Notes under the pieces: model-generated
Told to the model about the DNA's origin: nothing
The model's database searches: none
What the model saw: only the letters and a program-made list of their open reading frames with translations
Shown here: piece after piece, positions 1 to 4,757 of the stretch
How the letters are laid out: every line of letters begins with the position of its first letter
How positions within the stretch are numbered: position 1 is the stretch's first letter
Translations under genes and position numbers: made by a program
DNA from: an uncultured Solirubrobacterales bacterium
GTDB taxonomy: Bacteria > Actinomycetota > Thermoleophilia > Solirubrobacterales > Solirubrobacteraceae
Length of the DNA: 7,303 nucleotides
Assembly: GCA_903959665.1 (NCBI GenBank)
Contig: CAJBXY010000228.1
Span: 1 to 7,303 of the forward strand
Direction: 5' to 3'

Positions 1-608
1 CCGTCTCGGTAGTGATCACATCGCTCTTTGGCGCCGGTGTGCTGCTCGGGCTGGCGCCCGACACGCCGGCAGGCCTCGGCGGGATTCTCTTCGGCGACCT
101 GCTCGCCGTCGGCGTTGGTGAGATCGCCTTGGCCGCGGGCTACGCAGCAATTGTCCTCGCGGTCCTGTTCGTGCTCCATCAAGGGTTGCTTGCGACCGGC
201 TTCGATCGTCTGAACGCGAAGGCGCTTGGCCGCTCGCCGGCGCCACTTGATCTGGTTCTCGCACTGCTGCTCGCCGGCGCCACGCTGGTCGCCGTGCAGG
301 CGCTCGGCAATCTTCTCGTCGTCGCAATGTTGATCGGCCCAGCGGCCAGTGCGCGGCTGCTGACACGGCGGATCGGGCCGATGATGCTGACCGCGGTTGG
401 GATCGCCTGGGCGGCCTCGCTGGTAGGTCTTTACGCCTCTTACCACGCCGAGCTGGCTGCTGGAGCAGCGGTCACCTGCGCGCTCGTCGTCGCCTTTGTC
501 GCAGCGCTGCTGGCCCGCTCGGTAGGTGACTTCGTCGCTAGCGACAGTCGGCGCAGAGGCCGTGGAGCACAATCTCGTGGCCTTCGACTGCGAAGTCGAC
601 GCGCTTAG
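1..608 (+). CDS. Metal (zinc/manganese) ABC transporter permease, ABC-3 family, 5' partial
   Basis: This is the C-terminal ~200 residues of an integral-membrane permease of the ABC-3 family (ZnuB/TroC/MntB type), which moves Zn2+ or Mn2+ across the inner membrane together with a periplasmic binding protein and an ATPase. The frame is open at the left edge (first full codon at 3), so the true start lies outside the window; the GTG at 12 is only an internal codon. Visible family features are the ILFGDLLAV segment, the cytoplasmic loop FDRLNAKALG, and the signature ALGNLLVVAMLIGPAASARLL-like helix, followed by two more hydrophobic helices. The last ~23 residues (Arg-rich) are encoded inside the 3' end of the convergent zur gene, overlapping it by 71 bp, and do not look like family sequence. 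The adjacent zur and histidine-rich genes favour zinc as the substrate, so znuB is likely, but the partners that would prove it are not in the window. Confidence 0.88.
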   Translation, partial: VSVVITSLFGAGVLLGLAPDTPAGLGGILFGDLLAVGVGEIALAAGYAAIVLAVLFVLHQGLLATGFDRLNAKALGRSPAPLDLVLALLLAGATLVAVQALGNLLVVAMLIGPAASARLLTRRIGPMMLTAVGIAWAASLVGLYASYHAELAAGAAVTCALVVAFVAALLARSVGDFVASDSRRRGRGAQSRGLRLRSRRA

Positions 609-984
609 AGATTGAATCGACGGCGCGCTCCAGCGGCGCGTCATCGAAAGCGATTACGGCGCCGCACTTGTCGCAGACGAGGTGGTGGTGGTGGTGGTCG
701 GGGCGGATCGGCTCGTAGCGCGCCTGCGCTTGGCCGAGCTCGACCTTGCTGACGACGCCCAGCTCGTCTAGCTGTTCGAGAATCCGGTAGATGCTGGCGC
801 GGCCGACCGCTCGCTCGCGCGCGGCGAGAAGCTCTTCGATCTCATAGGCGCTCAGCGCGCAGCTCTGCTCATCGAGCAGCGAAACGACTGCGGCGCGCGC
901 GCCGCCACGACGGAAGCCGGCCTCTGCCAGCTTCTCATTAGTCGCTGTCTCCCACTGCGACTCTTTCTTCTTCGTCTTCGCCAT
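538..984 (-). CDS. zur: Fur-superfamily metal-dependent repressor, probably Zur
   Basis: A 148-residue DNA-binding repressor that senses a metal ion and blocks transcription when the metal is plentiful. The N-terminal winged helix (about residues 15-90) contains the recognition-helix signature GRASIYRILEQLDELGVV. The C-terminal dimerisation domain has a run of five histidines (97-101), followed by CxxC at 104/107 and a second CxxC at 144/147; these two pairs form the structural Zn(Cys)4 site of the family. G135-H136 and H141 are further usual metal-site positions. Length is normal for Fur/Zur. The zinc-type permease gene converges on it and a histidine-rich protein gene precedes it by 30 nt, which is why I favour Zur over Fur, Mur or PerR. 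The start is ATG at 984, with a weak ribosome site. A Zur-box-like palindrome lies just upstream, which suggests autoregulation. Membership of the Fur family is near certain; the zinc specificity is inferred. Confidence 0.93.
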   Translation of the reverse strand: MAKTKKKESQWETATNEKLAEAGFRRGGARAAVVSLLDEQSCALSAYEIEELLAARERAVGRASIYRILEQLDELGVVSKVELGQAQARYEPIRPDHHHHHLVCDKCGAVIAFDDAPLERAVDSISKRVDFAVEGHEIVLHGLCADCR

Positions 985-992
985 CGCCCAAG

Positions 993-998
993 AGGCTA
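993..998 (-). promoter_or_regulatory. Candidate -10 element of zur
   Basis: On the minus strand TAGCCT fits the loose actinobacterial -10 pattern TAnnnT and sits 8 nt before the zur ATG, which would give a leaderless or nearly leaderless message. No convincing -35 hexamer is seen. The same 9-mer CTAGCCTCT occurs upstream of the ArsA-like gene at 3872-3880. The Zur-box-like palindrome is 4 nt upstream of this hexamer, where a bound repressor would block polymerase. Confidence 0.35.
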
Positions 999-1002
999 GC
1001 GA

Positions 1003-1017
1003 TGAGACTGATTCTCA
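1003..1017. promoter_or_regulatory. Candidate Zur box (operator)
   Basis: The 15-mer TGAGACTGATTCTCA is an imperfect 7-1-7 inverted repeat (6 of 7 arm positions pair). It matches the Zur consensus as I recall it (TGAAAATGATTTTCA) at 12 of 15 positions. It begins 18 bp upstream of the zur start and overlaps the stop codon of the histidine-rich gene. It lies directly upstream of the candidate zur -10 element, so zinc-loaded Zur could shut off its own gene. I found no second copy before the histidine-rich gene start. Confidence 0.6.
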
Positions 1018-1353
1018 GGCTAGCTTGAGGCCGCCGTGATCATCACAGTGACCGTCGTGCGGGTGGTGGAGGCGGCCATCGACGAGGTAGTCGGTGTGCT
1101 CGCCGTGCGGGACGGCCTCGTGGCCGCAGTCAGATCCGTGAACATGCTCACCGCAGTCGTGCGCCTTATTGCAGGCGTCGGGGAGCTCGTCATTGACCGG
1201 CAGCGAGTGCTCATCAACGTGATCACCGTGCGGCTGGTGCAGGTGGCCATCGTGAATGAAGTCGATGTGGCCTTCGTGGACGATCGCCGTGTGGCCGCAG
1301 CCGGGGCCGTGGACGTGGTCGTGATCTTCGTGAGTGTGCCCCTTGGAAGCCAT
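1015..1353 (-). CDS. Histidine-rich tandem-repeat protein, probable zinc-binding/buffering
   Basis: A 112-residue soluble protein with 25 histidines and 5 cysteines, no signal peptide and no membrane segment. It contains two copies of a 35-residue unit, residues 15-49 and 72-106, identical at 18 of 35 positions. Each unit follows the plan HGxxCGHxA, then HxxHxDY/F, then DGxLHxPH, then HxDxH. The first 14 residues are an extra His/Asp-rich patch. Related CGH-repeat proteins occur in actinobacteria and, as I recall, are sometimes misnamed zinc transporter permease although they lack membrane helices. The gene is 30 nt upstream of zur on the same strand, and a zinc-type permease is nearby, so a zinc chaperone, store or buffer is the natural inference. 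The start is ATG at 1353, with no clear Shine-Dalgarno. The opposite strand is also open here, but the repeat conservation shows that this strand is the coding one. Confidence 0.85.
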   Translation of the reverse strand: MASKGHTHEDHDHVHGPGCGHTAIVHEGHIDFIHDGHLHQPHGDHVDEHSLPVNDELPDACNKAHDCGEHVHGSDCGHEAVPHGEHTDYLVDGRLHHPHDGHCDDHGGLKLA

Positions 1354-1359
1354 CGAATA

Positions 1360-1365
1360 AATCTA
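1360..1365 (-). promoter_or_regulatory. Candidate -10 element for the histidine-rich gene
   Basis: Minus-strand TAGATT fits TAnnnT and lies 6 nt before the ATG at 1353, again suggesting a leaderless transcript. It is in the 63-bp gap between the divergent histidine-rich and 441-residue genes. I see no good -35 hexamer and no Zur-box-like repeat in this gap. Confidence 0.3.
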
Positions 1366-1416
1366 CCGCGCTGGCCAAACGGCAGGATCGACGGCCGCTT
1401 TGGCGAACCGACGCTT

Positions 1417-2742
1417 ATGGGCCTTCGCCAACTGCGCTCTGCGCTGCACGCATTCACGCAGGAAGCCGCTTGGCAGCTTGCCAGCGACGCTCAAGGCGGC
1501 CACGAACTGCCGTTCGAGGTTGTCGAAGAGGGTCGCCGCGACTCGCCTCTGTACTGCTACCGCCCGATGACGGCAGATTTCATCAACGAGCGCAGCAGCG
1601 TATTGGCGCGGCTGCCGACGTTTCTTCCTGCCGCCCACGCGCTGATTGCGATCGGCAGTCTTGCCGACTACCTCGATTCGCAAGGCGTGCGACCGCCCGG
1701 CCCCGGCCGCCAGAGCGCCGACGCCGCGCTGCACTGCTTCCTCGCCCGCGTCTTCGTCGATTCCAACGACTTCGTCTTCGACGAGCGCTGCTTCGACAAG
1801 GCCTATCTCGAGCTTGAGCGCTGCGTCGCCGAGGAGCGCGCCGAACACACCGTCGTCGCCGTTCTGCTCGGCGTTGAGCTTGGCTCGGAAGAGGTAAGCC
1901 TCGGTGACGGCTTGACGCTGGCTCGCGGCGAGCGCTTCGAAGATGCGCCCGACGAGGCGCGCTGGTCGCGGCTGGACGGCAGCCCGCAGACGCTCGTGAT
2001 TGTGCGCCGCTCTCCCGTTCCCGGCGACGTTGGGCCATTGCAAGCGTCGCGCACTTCGCTACGCAAGCTGGCTGCAGGTCTCAGCCTCTACCACCCGGAT
2101 CCGGTGGCGATCGCACCGCTCGGTTGGTCGCGAATTGGCGCTGGGCCTTGGCAGCCGGTTGCGATCAACGCTGACGCCGCTGAAGTTGAGCCGCTGGTTC
2201 TAATCGAACCGGCGCAGGAGGATGAGCTGCGCGCCTTCCTCAGCCTTGTCGGCCGCCGCGAGCCGAAGTCGGGCGAGCTGGCCTGGGCGCTGCGCCGCTA
2301 TGAGATGGCGCATCAGCGCGTTTTTGCCGCCGAGGCGCTGACCGATCTGCTGCTTGTAGCCCGCGCACTGCTGGAGCCCGAGGGGCCGGCTAGCGGGCGG
2401 ATGTCCGGTCGCCTTGCGGCGCTCTGCGCAGAACCGGAGAACCGCGCCGCAATGACCGAACGGATCGCCCACGCCGCCGCGCTGGAGCCGGCGCTGATCG
2501 CCGGAGTTGATCGTGAGCTCAAGCTGCAGCCTTACGTCAGTGAGCTCGACGGCCATCTGCGGGCGCTGCTGCGCGACGCCTGCTGCGGCCACCTCAGCGG
2601 TGACCTCGTTGGCCTTGCCGACTCGATTCTGCTTGAAGATGGCGCGCCGGAGGCGGCACCAGAGCAGCCGTTTGAAGCGATTCCCGAGCCGCCTAGCGGC
2701 CCTGAGACAGACCAGTTTGAATCGCTGCGGCCGCCGTTCTAA
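1417..2742 (+). CDS. Hypothetical protein, 441 residues, possible C-terminal Apea/HEPN-like helical domain
   Basis: I do not recognise this gene by name. It encodes a soluble protein with no signal peptide or membrane segment. The N-terminal 280 residues are mixed alpha/beta. Residues about 285-405 are almost all helical and begin RRYEMAHQRVFAAEALTDLL, then LVARALLEPEG, SGRLAALCAEPENR, and a last helix pair ending ADSILL. This pattern resembles Apea-like HEPN domains (an Arg-led helix, then ALEaLl, then R.A.L), but the usual RS..VHG-type motif of that family is replaced by ALEPALIAG, so any nuclease activity is doubtful. The last ~35 residues are acidic and Pro-rich. The frame stays open back to 1036, but the upstream part is the antisense of the histidine-rich gene. 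The ATG at 1417 is the only plausible start, and it lacks a Shine-Dalgarno. The gene ends in a 4-bp convergent overlap with the ArsA-like gene. Confidence 0.8.
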   Translation: MGLRQLRSALHAFTQEAAWQLASDAQGGHELPFEVVEEGRRDSPLYCYRPMTADFINERSSVLARLPTFLPAAHALIAIGSLADYLDSQGVRPPGPGRQSADAALHCFLARVFVDSNDFVFDERCFDKAYLELERCVAEERAEHTVVAVLLGVELGSEEVSLGDGLTLARGERFEDAPDEARWSRLDGSPQTLVIVRRSPVPGDVGPLQASRTSLRKLAAGLSLYHPDPVAIAPLGWSRIGAGPWQPVAINADAAEVEPLVLIEPAQEDELRAFLSLVGRREPKSGELAWALRRYEMAHQRVFAAEALTDLLLVARALLEPEGPASGRMSGRLAALCAEPENRAAMTERIAHAAALEPALIAGVDRELKLQPYVSELDGHLRALLRDACCGHLSGDLVGLADSILLEDGAPEAAPEQPFEAIPEPPSGPETDQFESLRPPF

Positions 2743-3863
2743 GCGGTTGCGAACAGCCGGTCGTGGATCGCGACCAGCCCCTCAACGTCGTGAACGTCGC
2801 CGGCTAGTTCGGGCACGATCACCGGTTCTGGCTCGCCGGTCTCCTCGATCAGCCGTTCGATCGTTGCCGCGTCGCGCTCAGCCAGGGCCAGCGCCTCTGA
2901 ATAACTGCTGAGCAGTTTGGCGGCGAGCGGCTCGTCAAATTCGCCGCTCAGCTGGCCGGCGACGGTCGCGAGCGCCGGCGCGGGCTCGTTCTCGTTGCCG
3001 ACAAAGTGGACGCGATTGATGATCAGCGCGCCAAAGTCCATCTGAGCGCTGCGCAGCTTCCCGGCGAAGAAGATCGCCTCCTCGGCCGAGTCGCGCTGCG
3101 GTGAGGTGATCACGAGAAAGGTCGTTGCGGGGTCAGCCAAGAGCGCACGCACGGCCTCGGCTCGCTCGCGAAAGCCGTCGATCAGCCCGCCGAGGGCCTG
3201 AAAGAAGACCGAAAGATCTTCGAGCAGTTCGGCGCCGGTGATTCGCTTCAGAACGCCGAGGATCGCGCCGGTGCCAACGCCCAGCGCGCGCGCCGCAAAG
3301 CCGGTCGGCGCCAGCAGCAGCTTCAGCGCGCGGCCGTCGAAGAAGCCGGTCAGGCGGTCGGGTGCGTCGAGAAAGTCGAGTGCGTTGCGCGAAGGCGGCG
3401 TGTCGAGCACGATCGCGTCGAAGCGGCCCGAGCGCTCGAGCTCGTAGAGCTTCGCGATTGCAGTGAACTCCTGCGAGCCGGCGACGGCGCCGGAGAGCTG
3501 CTGGTAAATCCGGTTGCCGAGGATCTGGTCGCGCGTCTGCGCGTCGGGCGAGAGCGTTTCGATCAGCTCATCGAAGGTTCGCTGCGAATCGAGCGTCATC
3601 GCCCAAAGCTCGCCTTCGATCTTCAGCCCGGCGGCGCTGAAGCGCTCACCGTCGACTAGCTCCGGTTGATTTGTCAGCTGCTCGAGGCCAAGCGCGTCGG
3701 CCAGCCGCCGCGCCGGGTCAATCGTCACCACAGCGACGCGCTTTCCGCCCGCAGCAAGGCCGGCAGCGATCGCCGCCGCAGTCGTCGTCTTGCCAACGCC
3801 GCCGGAGCCGGCACAGATCACAACCGATCGATCCTGCAGGCTGCTGCCAATCGAAGAACTCAT
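2739..3863 (-). CDS. ArsA/Get3-family ATPase (actinobacterial Rv3679/Rv3680-like)
   Basis: A 374-residue SIMIBI-class P-loop ATPase. The P-loop GSGGVGKTT is at 19-27. TIDPARRLADALG follows (switch I region), and the switch II motif DTPPSRNALDFLDAP is typical of actinobacterial Get3-like proteins. A middle hydrophobic helical stretch (FFDGRALKLLLAP onward to GGLIDGF) would correspond to the client-binding subdomain, and ITSPQRDSAEEA plus INRVHF are the later nucleotide-site segments. The signature lysine of the deviant Walker A (KGGVGKT) is Ser20 here. The family includes arsenite-pump ATPases and tail-anchored protein targeting factors. No arsB/arsC or Cys metal site is seen, so an arsenic role is not supported. 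In mycobacteria two such genes act as a pair, but only one is in this window. The start is ATG at 3863, divergent from parA. Confidence 0.9.
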   Translation of the reverse strand: MSSSIGSSLQDRSVVICAGSGGVGKTTTAAAIAAGLAAGGKRVAVVTIDPARRLADALGLEQLTNQPELVDGERFSAAGLKIEGELWAMTLDSQRTFDELIETLSPDAQTRDQILGNRIYQQLSGAVAGSQEFTAIAKLYELERSGRFDAIVLDTPPSRNALDFLDAPDRLTGFFDGRALKLLLAPTGFAARALGVGTGAILGVLKRITGAELLEDLSVFFQALGGLIDGFRERAEAVRALLADPATTFLVITSPQRDSAEEAIFFAGKLRSAQMDFGALIINRVHFVGNENEPAPALATVAGQLSGEFDEPLAAKLLSSYSEALALAERDAATIERLIEETGEPEPVIVPELAGDVHDVEGLVAIHDRLFATA

Positions 3864-3992
3864 TGCCCTAGAGAGGCTAGGCGCTGGCGATTTCGCCTAC
3901 TTCACGCAAATGCTGCGATTTCGGGAAGGAATAGCGCCAGCCAATGCGAATACAGCGCGAGTACGGGTCCAACAGACGACCGGAGCATTCGC
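3864..3992. promoter_or_regulatory. Divergent promoter region between the ArsA-like gene and parA
   Basis: A 129-bp gap carrying the control signals for both genes. On the arsA side, minus-strand TAGCCT (plus 3874-3879) fits TAnnnT 10 nt before the ATG. A perfect inverted repeat GGCGA-TT-TCGCC lies at 3886-3897. The 9-mer GCGATTTCG occurs twice in direct orientation, at 3887-3895 and 3915-3923 (28-bp spacing). GCTGGCG at 3883-3889 and CGCCAGC at 3935-3941 form a wider inverted repeat. I cannot assign a clear promoter for parA. No parS-like GTTTCACGTGAAAC site is present. Confidence 0.45.
3982..3985 (+). promoter_or_regulatory. Ribosome binding site that fixes the parA start
   Basis: GGAG lies 7 nt before the GTG at 3993. 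This spacing, together with the lack of another in-frame start before the KKKPKVIAFANQKGG segment, selects GTG 3993 over the long open frame that runs upstream to 3666. Confidence 0.7.
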
Positions 3993-4757
3993 GTGGATAA
4001 GAAAAAGCCAAAAGTCATCGCATTCGCAAATCAGAAGGGTGGAGTCGCCAAAACGACGACGACGCTCAACCTTGCCGTTGCGCTCGCCGAATCCGGCCAC
4101 CGCGTGCTCTGCATCGATATGGATCCTCAAGGCAACCTGACGATGTCGCAGGGAATCGACCCTGACACGCTCGACAACTCGATCTACGACGTGCTCGTTC
4201 ACGACAAGCCAATCCGCGACGTAATCGTCACGCGTGAGATCGATCTGGCCCCGGCTTCGATCGACCTAGCCGGCGCTGAGATCGCAATGTCAACGAAGAT
4301 CGGCCGTGAGCGCTCGCTGCAGAAGTCGCTGATGGAAGTCTCCGACGATTACGACTTCGTCTGCATCGACACGCCGCCAAGCCTCGGCCTGCTTACGATC
4401 AACGCGCTTACCGCGGCTAACAAGGTGATCGTCCCGGTGCAGTGCGAATATCTCTCAATGCGCGGGCTGATTCAGCTGCAGAACACGCTTCAGATGATTC
4501 GCGAGAACCTCAACCCCGAGATCGAGATCGAAGGCATCCTGCCGACGCTGATGGATACGCGCACGGTTCACGCCAAGGAAGCGATCGAGATTCTCGAAGA
4601 GAACTTCGGTGACCGCGTCTTCGCTTCGCGGATCAAGAAGACGATCCGCTTTGCCGAGGCTCCCGTCCAGGGGATGTCGGTGCTCAAGTACGAGCCGAAC
4701 GGCAGCGCCGCAGATTCCTACCGCGCCCTCGCCAAGGAGGTGCTCTCACATGGCTAA
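3993..4757 (+). CDS. parA: ParA/Soj/MinD-superfamily ATPase
   Basis: A 254-residue ParA-type ATPase without the N-terminal helix-turn-helix found in plasmid type Ia ParA, so it is of the chromosomal Soj-like size. The deviant Walker A box is KGGVAKTT (15-22), with Ala where Gly is commonest, a variant seen in many ParA proteins. The next motif is CIDMDPQGN (40-48, Asp42 and Asp44), and Walker B/switch is FVCIDTPPS (122-130). The C-terminal RIKKTIRFAEAP, with a Lys/Arg cluster, matches the region that binds DNA non-specifically in Soj. Such proteins form ATP-dependent dimers on the nucleoid and position a partner that stimulates their ATPase. No parB follows. Instead ftsZ overlaps the last 8 bp, so FtsZ or an FtsZ-associated protein is the inferred cargo, as with MinD or PomZ. 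The protein lacks an obvious C-terminal MinD membrane-targeting helix. The start is GTG with a GGAG site. Confidence 0.93.
   Translation: MDKKKPKVIAFANQKGGVAKTTTTLNLAVALAESGHRVLCIDMDPQGNLTMSQGIDPDTLDNSIYDVLVHDKPIRDVIVTREIDLAPASIDLAGAEIAMSTKIGRERSLQKSLMEVSDDYDFVCIDTPPSLGLLTINALTAANKVIVPVQCEYLSMRGLIQLQNTLQMIRENLNPEIEIEGILPTLMDTRTVHAKEAIEILEENFGDRVFASRIKKTIRFAEAPVQGMSVLKYEPNGSAADSYRALAKEVLSHG
4734..4740 (+). promoter_or_regulatory. Strong Shine-Dalgarno for ftsZ inside parA
   Basis: AAGGAGG, a perfect anti-16S match, sits 9 nt before the ftsZ ATG at 4750 and within the parA codons for its last Lys-Glu-Val. It shows that the upstream ATG, and therefore the long N-terminal FtsZ extension, is really translated, and it supports translational coupling of the pair. 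Confidence 0.85.

Noticed and set aside
1036..1416. N-terminal continuation of the 441-residue gene back to 1036
   Set aside because: It is the antisense of the histidine-rich gene, whose two conserved repeats show that the minus strand is coding there. The upstream residues are low-complexity Val/Ile-rich shadow sequence.
1363..2043. 226-residue minus-strand open frame
   Set aside because: It lies wholly opposite the 441-residue gene, has shadow composition (Ala/Arg/Val-rich, no motif), and has no ribosome site.
2739..3863. Arsenic resistance operon
   Set aside because: There is only the ArsA-fold ATPase. No arsB, arsC, arsR or ArsA metal-binding cysteines are seen, and the sequence is of the actinobacterial Get3-like type.
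3666..3992. 109-residue N-terminal extension of ParA in the same frame
   Set aside because: It overlaps the start of the ArsA-like gene, has no family resemblance, and a GGAG site points to GTG 3993 as the start.
3864..3992. parS centromere site near parA
   Set aside because: No GTTTCACGTGAAAC-like 14-16-mer palindrome is present in this gap, nor did I find one elsewhere in the window.
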